Origin: Cyanophora paradoxa | Taxonomy: Eukaryota; Glaucocystophyceae; Cyanophorales; Cyanophoraceae | Assembly: GCA_004431415.1 (NCBI GenBank) | Contig: QPMI01000640.1 | Location: 62,001-126,000, forward strand | Length of the DNA: 64,000 bases | Reading direction: 5' to 3' | Part shown: in pieces, positions 45,075 through 58,300 of the stretch | Layout of the letters: each line of letters starts with the position of its first letter | Position numbering within the stretch: the first letter of the stretch is position 1 | Notes under the pieces: model-generated | Seen by the model: only the letters and a program-made list of their open reading frames with translations | Told to the model about the DNA's origin: nothing | The model's database searches: none | Made by a program: the position numbers and the translations under genes

Positions 45075-48000
45075 CTAGAAGCGGAGGCCGCCGCGGATCT
45101 TCTTGCCGACCTCGTCGAGCTTGTCGTCGACCACGTCGACCTTGGCGTCCAGCTGCGCCGCGCCCGGCGCTTAGCTGGGCGGCAGCTGGGCGGGGGGGGG
45201 AGACGGGGGCAACCTTGGAGAGGACCTCGCCGAGGCGGGTCTCGAGGGCCTGGATCTTCATCTGGAAGGCGACCTCCATGCCGTTGCGCATCTCCATGAG
45301 CTTTTTGTCGAAGAGGTTCTGCAGGTCGGGCAGGATGGCCTGCACGTTGCCCCCGCCGCCCCCGTCCCCCTTCGGCTCCTTCCCCGCCGCCAAGCCGGCC
45401 GGGCCCGTCGACCCCGCCCGCGCCAGCCCGCCCTCGCTCGTCCGGCCTGCCCCAGCGCCCCGTCGGCCCCGCGCCGGACGGGGGCGGGCGGGGCGGGGGC
45501 GCGCACGCTTGCCGCCGCCGCGCTTGAAGGGGGCGTAGATCCAGGACTCGTCGGGGTCGCGCAGGAGGCCCCCATGCCCTTCTCCCGCGGCGTAGCCGCC
45601 CGGCTGGCGTGCTTGGGGCCGGCCTGCTTGGGGCCCGACCACGTCCGCCCCAGCTGCCGCCCCCCGCGCCGCGTCGGGCGGGGCCAAGGCGGGCGGGGCG
45701 GGGGCCGGGGTGGCGGACCTCGAAGCCGCCGTCGAAGCCGTCCTCGAGGCCCTCCATCGCCCGCGCGTGCTCCGCCTTCCCCGACCGCTGCCGCCCCCGC
45801 CCCGTCAGCCCGCCCCGCCACGGGGCGCGCCGCCGCGGGGGCGGGGCGCACGACGAGGCAGCAGCGCAGGAGGGCGATGAAGGGGTCGAGGAGGTTGAGG
45901 GGCGGGGGCAGCCGGAAGAGGGCCTTCTCGTACTCGAGCACGCGCTCCGTGAGCTTGAAGAGCAGCGTGTTGCGCGAGACCGTCGACACGATCGTGAAGG
46001 TGTTGGAGAAGGAGGCAATAAGCAGGTTCTGGGGGCGTCGGGGCGGGGGGTCGGGGCTCGGGGGCGGGGGGCGGGGGGCGGGGCGGGGGCGGACGAGGAG
46101 GAGGATGTTGGTGATGATGAGGAAGAAGCCGAAGACGAGGCGGCCGAGGAAGGGCGCCCCCACGCCCGAGTCGTGGAAGCTGAAGTCCCCCACCATCGCC
46201 CGGAACAGGAAGATCCTGCCCCCCGCCCACCCCGCTCACCACCGCGGGACCGGGGCGGGGCGGGGCGGGGCGGGGCGGACATGGCGTCGAGCATGCTGGG
46301 GGCCTCCCCGTCGCCCTCCTTGGCGTTGCCCGGGGCGGCGGTGCCCGCCTGGCCCTCGTGGAGGACGACGCCGCCCCAGAGCCCGTGGAGGGCCTGCGTG
46401 AAGCCGATGATGACGAGGAGGAGGATGGCGCTGAACGTGATGAAGTCGGTGAACATGCCGCGGATGATCTCGAGCATCTCGCCGAGGCGCGGGTGGAAGG
46501 AGAAGATGTTGAGGAGGCGGATCCAGAGGAGGACGGCGGAGCAGGAGAGCACGTTGAAGGTCTTCTCCGTCCACCAGCGCCGCCCGTCGTCGTCGAGGCT
46601 GAGGGCGACGACGCGGAGGACCATGGCGGCGCTCGTCATGCCGATGATGCAGACGTCGAGCATGTTCCACATGTCCGAGAAGTACTCGGAGGCCCCGGCG
46701 CGCCGCATCTGCCGCGCCTCGTTCAGCGCCATCGCCACCACGTACAGGTACATGAACGTCTCCAGCCAGTTGAACGAGTACCGCCGCATCCACATCACTG
46801 CCCCGCCCGCCTCAGCCGGCGGGGCGGGGCGGGGCGGGGCGGGCTGGGGGGGGCGCGCCGAGGGAGAAGATGATGAGGTACATGAAGTAGGTGGCCATCT
46901 CGAGCCAGAACTTGCTCCGCGGCGCCAGCCGGAAGTGGTCCCGCAGCCGCTGCGCCCCCCCGCGGCTCGCGCAAGGGCAGGGAGGGAGGGCCGGGGCGGG
47001 GCGGGGCGGGGCGAGCCTCCCAGGCGGTGCCGCCGTCGACGCGGGCGACGATGCGGCGGCCCATCCAGATGTCCTGCACGTACTGCGGGGCGCCTCAGGC
47101 GGGAGGGCTGGGGGAGGGCCGGGGGGCGGGCGCGGACCTCCTGGACGGCGGCGTGGCCGATGAAGGAGTGGGCCCTGGGGTGTGTCGGCGAGGCGAGGGG
47201 CGGCGGGGCGAGGCCGGCGCGCGGGGGCCCCCGGCGCACTCGCAGTCGAGGGCGAGGTCGAGGACGGAGACGCCGTCGATCTGGTGCCCCACCAGCCGCT
47301 TCCCGTACTCCTGCCCCCGCCCCGCCCCGTCGGCCCCGGCCCCGCCCCGCCCGGCCGGCACCGACGGCGCACGGCGGTGTAGACGTTCATGAGCTCGGTG
47401 GCGCGCGCGATGCACTTCTCCCGCAGCTCCTTCAGCGTCGACGCTGCGCCGCCCGCGCCTCAGCCGGGGCCCCGGGGGGCGGGGGACGGGGGGGCGGGGG
47501 CGGGGCGGGGCGGGCCGTGGAACTTGTCCTCGACCTCCATGTCCTTGAAGGTGTTGGCGAAGACGAGGAGCGCCCGCACCCGGTGCCGCGAGCACTTCTC
47601 GAAGGGGAGGTCCGCCAGGCAGCTCGCCAGCGCCCGCAGCGTCTCCCCGTTCGCCGCCCCGCACACCTCGATCTCCCCGTCGCACACGTCGATGAGGTAG
47701 CGCGCGACGGGGAGGTGGTGCGCCCCCGCCGCCTTCAGGATCGGCGACGTCCCCGCGCTGTCCACCGCCAGCGGGTCCGCCCCGCGCTGCACAAGATCCT
47801 TGCAGATCTCCAGGAAGCCGCCGCCCGCCGCGTGCATGATCGCCGTCCGCCCCTGCATGTCCTTCGCCTCCAGGTCGATCTTGTGCCGCCGACCGCCGCC
47901 GCCGCCGCCGTCGACGCCCGAGGGCCGGCCGGAGCGGGACCAGGTGGTGGAGCGGCGGTTCTGGCCGCTGCGGGCGGAGCGGGCGTCGTCGAAGTCGTCG

Positions 48001-48749
48001 CCGTAGAGGTAGTCGTCGTCGTCTTCGACGGCGAGGCCGGACTTCTGGATCGTGTGCGACTTCTGCATCTCCTGCTCCCACGAGAAGAGCTCCCGGATGA
48101 TCTCCCAGTGCCCGCCCGCCGCCGCCGCGATCAGCGGCGTGAAGTGCTCGTGGTCCCTGCGCGCGCCCCCGCCCCGCCCTCGGCCCCCGCCCTCGCGGCG
48201 CCGGCGCGAGGGCTCGGACCTGGCGTTGATGTTGGCACCGAGCTTGAGGAGGGCCCTGCGGCGCGCGCGTGAGGGGCTGCGAAGCAGGCGGGGGCGGGGG
48301 CGGGGGCGGGGCACCGGAGCTCGTCGCCGTGGCCGTCGCGGGCGGCGCGGACGAGGAGGAGGTTGCGGATCTCGGGGACGTGCCCCGCGAAGGTGATCGC
48401 CGTGCGCCCGTCGCTCGCCGCGGCGCGCACGTCGGCCCCGAACTCGAGCACAGTGCGCACGAGGTCGGGCCGCTCCATCACGCACGCCACCAGCAGCGGC
48501 GTGAACCCGTTCATCAGCCGCGCCTCGACATCCGCCCCGTTCTCCAGCAGCCGCCTCGCCAGCGAGAGGTTCCCCTGCTCCACCGCCTGCCCCGCCCTCA
48601 GCGGCCGCCCCGAGCCCAGAGCCGAACCGCGGCCGCCGCTCGGGCCTCACCTTCAGGAGCGCCGTCCGCCCGTAGCGGTCGGCCTCTTCAATGTTCGCGC
48701 CCACGCCGCCGCCCGACGCGTTCGAGGCCGTGTCGTAGGGAGGCGGCAT
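45075..48749 (-). CDS. Ankyrin-repeat TRP-like cation channel
   Basis: The N-terminal half contains several ankyrin repeats: DRYGRTALLK, NLSLARRLLENGADVEARLM with GFTPLLVACVMERPDLVRTV, LEFGADVRAAASDGRTAITF, and later MQGRTAIMHAAGGGFLEICK with RGADPLAVDSAGTSPILKAA. An acidic linker (VEDDDDYLYGDDFDD) separates two ankyrin groups. Membrane segments follow: FWLEMATYFMYLIIFSLG, WLETFMYLYVVAMALNEAR, MWNMLDVCIIGMTSAAMVLR, VLLWIRLLNIFSFHPRLGEM, TFSAILLLVIIGFTQALHGL, and LVFGFFLIITNILLL leading to NLLIASFSNTFTIV (pore and S6 region). The C-terminus has YAPFKRGGG and a coiled coil (ILPDLQNLFDKKLMEMRNG), ending KKIRGGLRF at 45075-45077. Topology is that of TRPA/TRPV-like channels. The start may instead be the ATG at 48932. 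Confidence 0.82.
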
Positions 48750-49250
48750 GTGCCCCGACCTGTGGCTACGTAAGCGAACTCGAACTGGCGACGCGGTGGA
48801 GGGCGGCTCACGCGTAGAGCTGTACGGAGGCTCTGGAGTCTTGCCGCACCGGCTGGCGGAGGGGCGGCTGCGCCATTGGCGTGTGTGCGCCCTTCGAACG
48901 CCGGCGGTGGCGAAACTGGTCCTCTGCGACAAGGGGAGGCGGTGTGGCTTGTTCTTTACGCCGAGGCGCGGGCGCTAATCGCTGGGCCGCTCCGGGGCTC
49001 CCGCGCCGCCAGCAGCGTCACGAGCGACCGTCGCTGTGCTCAAGCCGCTCGATGAGCGATGCTGATCGATACAGATCGCGGCTCGAGGCTGGAGCTCACT
49101 GAAGCCCACCCGGAGCGGTACCCGGGAGCTCCAAGGCAGAAGGCTCCTAGCAGTGCGAGTACGTGGGGGTAAGAGCCGACGAGACAAGCTAGCTACACGC
49201 ACACAGGCCCCGCGGCCGGCGATTTCCCGCAGCGCATGATCTCGTAGTCC
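48750..49250. other. Divergent intergenic region between channel and ATPase
   Basis: About 500 bp separate the two divergent starts; up to 183 bp of it is 5' coding if the channel begins at 48932. The remainder (48933-49250) shows no recognised promoter element. Confidence 0.35.
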
Positions 49251-52200
49251 ATGGCCTCCAACTTTTGGAATGCCCCCGCGGAGCCGGCCGTGAAGGCCCG
49301 GCGGCTCGCGGAGCTCGAAGAGCCCGAACCAGCCCCCGAGGAGCCCGACCAGCCGGACCACCGCGGAGACTACGCCGACGAGGGCCAGGAGGAATATGAT
49401 GAGTACGAGGACGAGTACGACGAGTGCGCGCCGCGAGCGCGCCCGACCGATGCTCGAAATCCTGAAGCGCGGGGCAGGGAGGATGATAGGGGCGTCCGGG
49501 ATGGTGAGCGAGGCTACGACGCACAAGGATATGGCGAAGGAGCACATGAGCGGCGATCCTACACCGGCAGCGACACGGCATCTAGGCGAAACGACCGGCC
49601 CGAGGTGGGCGCCACGGCACGCAGCCGCCGGCGGGCGGCACTCACGCGGTGGCGTGCGCAGCCGTTGATAGGAGACACGGACGAGCGGGGTTCGATGGTC
49701 TCGCACGGGTCGCGCAGCTCGGGCGTGGGGAAGGCGCATGGGATGCAGCAGCTGGCGGCGGCGCTGAGGACGTCGGTGCGGAACGTGCCGCAGGCGGGGG
49801 CGGAGCGGGAGCTGGAAGTGGAGGTGGAGGAGGTGGTGCCCCTGGAGAAGGGGCGCGAGGCGGCGCCCGTGGAGGAGGAGGAGGAGGAGGACACGACGCC
49901 GCCGTGCCTCTCGCTGGAGCCGCTGCGCTGGTCGTTCTGGCGCTACTTCTTCTACCTCGTCGGCATCATCCTCTCGGCCGGCGTGCTCTGGCTGCTCGCC
50001 CGCAACAACCCCCGCGTCCAGGCCTTCTGCACGAAGCGCCGCTCGCAGCCCGGCGAGCGCCCGCAGTTCATCCTCTTCCAGGGGATGGACCTGAAGTGGT
50101 ACCAGCTGCGCATCCACAAGCACTCTCTGCGCAACTCGAAGGAGATGCGCGAGCTCTGCGGCCAGGCCGAGGAAGAGCCCCTCGAGGGCGCCGGCCCCGA
50201 CGTGGAGGGCGGCCGCCTGGCCGACCCCGCCGACATGCCCCGCGAGGCCGACGACGAGCCCGAGGCGGCCGGCAAGCCGGGGGGGCGGCGGCTGACGCCG
50301 GCGGAGCGGCGCCGCATCGAGCGGCGGCGCGTCTTCTACATCGACTTCCAGGCGAAGCGCTTCACGTCGTTCGACAAGTTCCGCTTCTCGAGCATGCAGT
50401 TCAAGTTCGCGGAGGCGATCCGCGACGTCGTGGAGTCCTACTCGAACGGCCTCTCCACGAAGGAGGCGAAGCTGCGCCTCAAGCTCTGCGGCTTCAACGA
50501 CATCCGCGCCGGCATCCCGCCTTTCTCCCAGTTCGTCCTCGAGAAGGCCCTCCGCCCCTACTACCTCTTCCAGATCTTCTGCATCGCGCTCTGGATCTTC
50601 GAGGGCTACGCCGCCTACGCCTACGTCGTCCTCGCCATCTCCCTCCTCACCTACCTCTACGAGCTGCGCGTCGGCTGGAACCGCCGGCGCAAGCTGATCA
50701 AGCGGCTCGGGGACGACCTGCGGCCGGTGCGGGTGCTGCGGGACGGGCGCGAGGTGCTGCTCTCGGCGGAGTACCTGGTGCCGGGGGACGTGCTGCTGCT
50801 CGAGGCGGACGCGCCGGTGCCGTGCGACGTCGTCATCCTCGAGGGCGAGTGCCTCGTCGACGAGTCCATGTTCCAGGGGCAGCCGCTGCCCCTCTCCAAG
50901 CAGGCCCTGCCCCACCGCGAGATGCCCCTCGCCCCCTACTCGTCCGCCCCGCCCCCGCCCCCGCCCCGACCCGCCCCGCTCGCAGCGCGCCCGCGCCGAG
51001 GCGGGCCCGGGGGCGGGGCGCAGGCCGCAGAAGTTCCCGACGTCGACGATCCTGGGGGGGTCGCGGATCCTGCAGGTGTACGGCGAGGCCGGCCTGCGCG
51101 TCCTCGTCTCCAAGACCGGCTACTCCACCGTCAAGGGCGCCTTCTTCCACTCCGGCGTCCTCTTCCGCAAGAAGGCCCGCCCCGCCCCGCCCTCCCCCCG
51201 CCCCGCCCTCGCCCCGCCCCGCCCTCGCCCCGCGCTGACGGGGGAGGGCAGAGCACGCGCAACGCGCTCATCGACCTCCAGTGGTACCTCGTCGTCATGG
51301 CACTGTGCGCCCCGCCCGCGCGCCCGGCCCCGCCCCGCCCGCCGTCCCGTGACGGCGGCCGGCGGCAGGCTGGGCATCGGGGGCGCCGCGGCGGCCCTCA
51401 TCCAGATCCTCTACCGCCGCGCGGTCCGCCCCCGCCCCGCTCGGCGCCGCGCCTGCCGCGGGGGTCGAGGCGGCGGGGCGGCGGGGTGCAGCAAGGGAAG
51501 GAGGCGGGCCCGTTCGACCTGCGGGACACGTTCGTGACGTGCGCCGGCTTCACGACGATCGCGCTGCCGCCCTCCATCCAGCTCTGCTTCTCGCTGTGCA
51601 ACGCCTTCGCGGCGTACCACATGAAGTCGATGGGCGTCAAGTGCCTCGACACGGACTGCATGCCCGTCGCCGGCAAGATCAACACCATCTGCCTCGACAA
51701 GACCGGCGTCATGACCTCCGAGAAGATCATGTTCCAGGCGCGCCCCGCCACCGCCCGCCGCGCCGCGCCGCGCCGCCCCGGGCGCCAGCGAGCGGACGGG
51801 GCGCAGGGGGTGCACCCGACCTCGGGGGCGCGCTTCCGGGAGGTGGCGACCTCGCTGCTGGGCTCCCAGTCCCTCGGCACCATCGAGCAGTGCCTCGCCA
51901 TCTGCCACGGTCCGCCCGACCCGCCCCGCCCCGCCCCGCCCCGCCGCCAACGCCGGGGGCGGCCCCGCGCAGCGCTCAACGCCGGCGTGTCGGACCTGAC
52001 GGCGCGGCCCATCGACATCGAGCCCTTCCGCGCCACCGGCTGGGCACGCGTTTGCTTTGCTCAGCAGGGCGCCCCGTCGCTCGCTGACGCCCGCCGCAGA
52101 AGCTGATCGAGCCGGACCGGAAGCGGGAGGACACGCGGATGGTAATCGTCGTCTGCAAGCCCCCGCCGCGCATCCCCACCGGCGCCGTCGGCAACATCGA

Positions 52201-54780
52201 CCAGAACGAGGAGGTGCCCCGCCCCCGCCCCGCACCGCGCCTCCCTGGCCGGCGCTCACCGGCGCGGTGGCAGTGGGCGGTTCTGCGGCGCTTCGCGTTT
52301 GACGCGCGCACGCGCTGCTCCTCCGTCATCGCCCTGGGTGCGCCGGGCGGGGGCGCCGCGTGCGGCCTCGCGTGCAGCGCCGACGGGGGCGGGCAGGCGT
52401 GGAGAGCAACATGCTGCAGGCCTTCGTCAAGGGCGCCCCGGAGTCCATCCGGCTCCTGTGCCGGCCCCACACCGGCGCGCCCGCCCCCGCCCCGCCCCCC
52501 GCCCGGCCCCCGCCCCGCGGGCGCGCTGACTGGGAGCGGGGCGGGGCGCAGTGCCGCTCAACTTCGCGCAAGTGCTGCGCTCGCACGAGGAGCAGGGCTT
52601 CGTCGTCCTCGCCTGCGGCGTCAAGGTCCTCCCCTCCTGCAACCCCACCGAGGCGAGCCGCGCCCCCGCCCCCGCCCCCGCCCCCCCGGCGCCGGGGCGC
52701 GCGTCGAGCGGCGGGGACGGGCAGGTGAACATGATCAAGCGGTCGGCGGTGGAGAGCTCGCTGGACTTCGCCGGCTTCCTGCTGCTGCGCAACAGCGTCC
52801 GCCCCGAGACGACCCGCTTCATGGACCTCTCCAAGGAGGCCCGCCTCAAGACCGCCATGATCACCGGCGACTCCCTCCTCACCGCCGTCGCCGTCGCCAA
52901 GAAGTGCACCATGATCTCCCGCGACCCCCGCGTCTTCGTCGCCGACGCCGTCGCCAAGCACAACCCCGCCGGCCCCGAGGCGAGCTCGCCGCGCGGCAAG
53001 GGCGGGGCCGGCATGGGCTCGACGGGGGCGCGGCGGCGGCGGGCGTCGGTGGTCTCGGTGGAGTCGGCGGTGGTGAAGCACGACTCGATGGAGCTCGTCT
53101 TCTTCGACGCGAACAACGACACGCGCCAGTTCACCTTCCCCGAGCTCATCGAGAGCATCGACAAGGACCCCGACTCCTCCTGCCTCGCCGTCACCGGCGC
53201 CTGCGTCCGCTACCTCGCCGACGGCGACGAGGTGGACAACGACATGCTCGTCGAGCTCGCGAAGCGGGCGCGCCTCTACACGCGCGTCTCCCCCGACGAC
53301 AAGGTCGCCGTCATCGAGGTCCTCCTCGACCGCCTCGAGCTCTGGTGCGCCATGGTCGGCGACGGCCTCAACGACTGCGGGTCCGCCCTGCCCCGCCCCC
53401 CCCGCCCCGCCCCCGCCCCGCCCTCGCCTCCATCGGCCGCCTGACCGCCCTGGCGCGCAGGGCGCTGCGGGCGGCGCCGATGGGGCTGGCGATCGGGGCG
53501 CAGCTGACGGCGCACACGTCGGAGGCGCGGGCGGTGGCGCCGCTGGAGACGAAGACGGGGGACATCTCGGCGATGCTGCAGGTGCTGCGGCAGGGCCAGT
53601 GCACGCTCGTCACCGCCACCTCCATCTTCCGCTTCATCGCAATCTACTCGGCCCTCCAGCTGGCGTACACCCTCCGCCTCTTCTACATCGGCTCGGACTA
53701 CATGACGGGGATGATGCTCTACCAGGACCTCGCCATCATGCTCCCCCTCGCCGTCCTCATGTGCTTCAACCGCGCGCGCACCTCGGGCATCGCCCCCACG
53801 CGCCCCCGCGTCACCATCGTCCACCTCGTCGTCAGCGTCCTCCTCGAGATGATCATCTTCCTCATCGTCCTCGTCAGCGTCGAGTGGTACCTCCGCTCCC
53901 GCGACTGGTACTGCGAGCTCTCCTGCGACCCGACCGCCATCTGCCCGAGCGGCGCCAAGGCCTTCGTGAAGACGAACTGCGGGACGGAGGCGTCGAAGGC
54001 GTCGCTGGGGGAGTCGTACGACCAGTCGGTGACGTGGTCGATGGGGAGCATCCAGATGATGGCGGCGTCGCTCTCGGTCAACTTCCACGGGACGGACAGC
54101 AACTTCCGGCGCCCCATCCTCCACAACGTCTTCTTTGTCCTCTACTGGACCCTCCTCTTCGTCATCACCACCTGGATCCACGTCGCCCCGCCCCGCGAGG
54201 CCATCGACCTCTTCGGCATCACCAAGGCCCCCACCGGTCCGCCCCGCGCACCCCGCCCGCCCCGCCCCGCTCACGCTCCCCGACGCGCCCCGCAGACTTC
54301 CTGATCGTGACGTACGTGATCGCGTGCGGGACGCTGCCGGTGACGATCATCCTGGAGAAGTTCGTCTCGCCGCGCGTCTCCGACGTCATCCTCCGCTGGT
54401 TCCACCGCATCCGCGAGAGCTTCCGCGCCAAGCGCGTCGCCCGCGACCAGCGCCGCCGCGAGGAGCGCATGCGCAAGCAGGCCCTCGCCCAGGCCCGCGC
54501 CGCCGACCTCCTCCCCAAGAAGCGCGTCGGCTTCCTCTCCAAGCGCAAGGCCCGCCGCCAGGAGAAGCAGGAGCACATCCGGGCGATGCGGGCCGCCGCG
54601 GAGGAGCACCGCAGGCTCCGGCAGGAGCGCGCGGAGCAGCGGCGGCGCTCGCAGATCGCCCAGCTCGAGGGGCGCGACGCCGACCCCGAGGCCGCCTACG
54701 AGGCCGACTCCCCCGCCGACGACTACGACTCCCCCCGCGCCGCCGCCGGCGACCGCGGCGTCGTCAACGTGCGCCTGTAA
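49251..54780 (+). CDS. P5-type (ATP13A-like) ATPase with altered actuator motif
   Basis: The first exon opens at the ATG at 49251 (MASNFWNAPAEPAVKARRLA) with an acidic Tyr-rich region and basic stretches. Membrane pair one is FFYLVGIILSAGVLWLL; P5-type SFDKFRFSSMQFKFAEAIRD follows. The phosphorylation site is KINTICLDKTGVMTSEK (Asp codon 51696-51698), where DKTGT is usual. The actuator loop reads CLVDESMFQGQPLPLSK (QGQP codons 50874-50885) where TGES is expected. Other motifs are normal or near normal: FVKGAPESIRLL, KTAMITGDSLLTAVAVAKK, RVSPDDKVAVIEVLL, and AMVGDGLNDCG (53358 onward). The end has several membrane helices (LAIMLPLAVLMCF; VVSVLLEMIIFLIVLVSV) and a basic tail. Many introns are C/G-arm type. 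P5B members transport polyamines in endolysosomes; the substrate here is unknown. Confidence 0.85.
51738..51806 (+). other. GC-AG intron in the P5-type ATPase gene
   Basis: The exon ends FQ (CAG) and the intron starts GCGCGCCCCGCC, ending GGACGGGGCGCAG. Phase 0 joining to GVHPTSGARFREV continues the frame. It shows the use of a GC donor with the GC-arm structure. Confidence 0.7.
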
Positions 54781-55366
54781 TTCTAGTCTCCTCTTTGCAT
54801 TTCGTTCAGAGCAGTTCGTAGACGTAGGGCAGTTCCGCAGCCTAGCTTTAGGAGCGCCAGGTCTATTTAACTTTGTATGTCGTATTCATCATGATCCGAT
54901 GATCCAGTTCTCTATTATGCAGCCCTGCTGCAGCGTGCGGCCTATAGCTAGGAACTTCGGTAAGGCCGGGCCTTGAAGCTTGCATGCGCAATTGCAATTG
55001 AACTTCGGAAGCGCGAGATCCGATGATCCAGATCAATTGTTGCGCGGGTCCGTTCGGATCGGAGAGCGCATGCCCTCTGACGCAGTGGGATCTCGGCAAT
55101 TGCAAGCGGCGCGTCGAGCTAAGGGCGCCGGCGCTGCGGGCGCGAGAACATGTTAGGGTGGAGGGGGGTCGAGTCTGGGGGGCTACAGTCTGTCATGCAG
55201 GCGTCATCGCTGGCGCTGCGGAGGCCTGTCTCCGGCGCGGCGAGATGGACCTGCCTATCTGCGCTGCGGTCCGAGCTGGCGCGAGCCGCTCCGGCGCGGT
55301 CGCTAACCTCGGGTGACCAGCTCCCACGGCCCGAGCGCCCTCCCGGCACGCAAACGCGAGCTAACC
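54781..55366. other. Intergenic spacer before mitochondrial RNA polymerase
   Basis: About 585 bp with an AT-richer section at 54781-55030 containing ATCATGATCCGATGATCC-like words and two TCCGATGATCCAG-like blocks near 54894 and 55018. It should hold the ATPase 3' end and the polymerase promoter. No gene is visible. Confidence 0.4.
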
Positions 55367-58300
55367 ATGCGCATCCTGTGTGCAGCGCGCGCGGTGGCTC
55401 AGTTGCCGGCTTCGCGGTCGGCCCCACCGGCCGCCTCGCTCTTGATCAAGCGATCAAAGAGCATCAGCGCGACGGCAGCGCGGCGCTTGCAATCAAGCTC
55501 GGGGGGAGATCAGGGGGGCATGCAGGATGCCGCCGAAGCAAGCCCGGCCGCGTTCGGGATCGTCGAGCGGCACTTGCAGCGGCAGCTGGACGCGACCCTG
55601 AACGCAGCTAAGGAGCGGTTGGAGCTGTTTGCGGAGCAGGAGATCGAAGCTCTCAGGAAGATCGTCGGGCCCGTCCCCCCCGACCGGGACCTCGCGCGTA
55701 CGCGGCTGCCGCTTTGCCGCCTCTCGCGGCCGGGATCCGACGCGGGGCGCAGAGCACGCGACCGTGCACCAGCTGGAGTACGAGAAGGAGGAGCTGCTGA
55801 TGTGGGACCGGGCGAGCGACCGCTTCCGCATCCTGGACAACCAGATCGAATTCGAGAAGCAGGCGATCGAGCAGGCGCGCCAGAAGTACCTCGAGGTGCG
55901 CGGCGCGGCGCGGGGCGCGCGGGCCGCGAGGGGCGGGGCGCTGGGCTGGCGAGCGCGGCGCGAGGCGGGGCGGGGCGGGGGCAGATCTTCGAGAAGAGCG
56001 CGAAGGGGTCGCGGGGGGTGGAGTTCGGGACGACGCAGCGGCTGCTGGAGCAGTACCGCGAGGCGCTGCACGAGGCCCTCGCCCGCGCCGTCGACGACTA
56101 CATCCGCGACGTCCGCCCGCCCCGCCCCGCCCCGCCCCGCCCCGTCCCGCCGCTGACGCCGGGGAAGGTGGAGGAGGGGCGGCGGGTGGCGAAGAAGAAC
56201 GAGCCGCTGTACGAGCTGGCGTTCCTGCCGCCGGAGCAGCTCGCGGGGACGGCGGTGAACACCCTCTTCAACCTCTTCCTTCGCCCGCCCCTCCGCAAGG
56301 AGCGTGAGGAGGGGGAGGAGTCGCTCCTCGTCCGCCGCGGGCCCCCCGCCGAGCCCGCCGAGCTCGCCGAGGTTTCGCCGGCAGCGGACCCGCCCGCCGA
56401 ACAGCCGGCCGGCGAGGCGGCGGCCGTCGCGGAGCCCGCTCCCGCGCCCCCGGCGGCGGTGGCGGCGGCGGAGGGCGTGTGGGACGTGGAGCGCGAGGTG
56501 CGGTGACCGAGGCGAGGGCGGGGGCGCGGGGCGCCGGGGGGCGGGCGCAAGGCGCTGAGGGCGGGGCGGGGCAGGTGATGGGGGAGTGGGGCGAGGCGGA
56601 GGTGCAGCCGGAGCGGCGGGTCAAGTACTCGGAGGCCTGCGCCGCCCTCGGCTGGGCCGTCTACGACGCCGTCCGCGTGCGCCGCCCCGGGGCGCGGGGC
56701 TCGGGGCGGGGCGGCGCTGAGAGGGCGCGGGGGCGGCAGCACCCGTCGAACAAGGAGTACCGGCGGAGGATGTACGAGCGGGTGCACGCGGGGGAGGGCC
56801 CCGAGGAGGAGGGCCCCGAGGCCGGCGAGGAGAAGCGCAAGGGCAAGTCCCCCGACGAGCGCAAGGAGGAGCGGGTGCGGCCCCAGCTCCCCGTCCCCCC
56901 GCTTCCCCGCCGGCTCAGCGGGCGGCGGCCAGGACGCGATCCGGCGGTTCGAGAAGTACAAGCGGAGCGCGCGGTACCAGGCGGAGAAGAGCAAGGCGCT
57001 GCGGGACATCCCGGACCTGCCCGGCTTCCTCGCCGGCGCCAGCGACGACCAGCGCGTCACCGGCGTCAAGGTCCCCGCCCCGCCCCCCTCCGCCCCGCCC
57101 CCCAAGAGGCGAGCGCGCGGGGCGCCGGGGGCAGATCGGCGGCGTCATCATCGACCTCTTCGTGAAGAACGTCAAGGCAGGCCGCGCTCCCCCCCCCCCC
57201 CCCCCCCCCCCGCCCGCGCCCGAGCCGGCGCGCCTCGGTGCGAGCGGGGCCGGGGTCAGATCCTGGACGGGGACTCGCTGGTGCCGGCGGTGCAGCACTT
57301 CCTCGTCTCGAACCGGGCGACGCGGAAGGTGACGGGCTTCCTCGGCTGCCACCCGCGCGTCATCGAGGAGATCTCCAACGCGCACGGCTCCAAGGCCGCC
57401 TACTTCCCCCGCTTCCTCCCGATGATCGTGCCCCCCATGAAGTGGTCCTCGATGTGGACGGGGGGCTACCTCACCATCCGCACCAACATCATGCGCACCG
57501 TCGAGGGCGCCTCCAAGTCGCGCCAGATCGAGGCCTTCGCCCGCCGCGATGCCCGCCCGCTCTACGAGGGCCTCAACGTCCTCTCCTCGGTGCCCTGGAA
57601 GATCAACAAGCGCCTCCTCGAGGCGATCAAGGCCGTCCGCGACGAGGGCGGCGACTTCGCCGAGCTCCCGCCCTCCCGCCCCGACCCCTTCCCCGAGCCC
57701 CCGCGCCCGCCCCCGGAGGCCACCTGGGAGGAGAAGGAGAAGTGGCGGCAGGGGCGGCGGCGGGCGCGGCAGCGGAACTGGGACGTGCGGGGCCTGCAGC
57801 GGGACCTCGAGTACAAGCTCGCGCAGGCCGAGTCCATGAAGCCCTACGTCTTCTACTTCCCCCACAACATCGACTTCCGGGGGCGCGCCTACCCCATCCC
57901 CCCCCACCTCAACCACCTCGGCTCGGACACGTGCCGCGGGATGCTGCTCTTCGCGCGGGGCCGGCCGCTGGGGGAGAAGGGCCTGCGCTGGCTGATGATC
58001 CACCTCGCGAACCTCGCGGGGAAGGACAAGCTCCCCTTCGAGGAGCGCATCGCCTTCATCCGCGACTCCCTCCCCGACATCGTCCGCTCCGCCGACTACC
58101 CCCTCACCGGCTGGGCCCGCCGCGAGGACCGCTGGTGGGCCAAGGCCGACGCCCCCTGGCAGTGCCTCGCCTGCTGCATCGAGCTCGTCGCCGCGCTGCG
58201 CTCCCCGGACCCGAGGGCCTTCGTCTCGTGCCTGCCGGTGCACCAGGACGGGTCGTGCAACGGGCTGCAGCACTACGCGGCGCTGGGGCGGGACGAGCGG

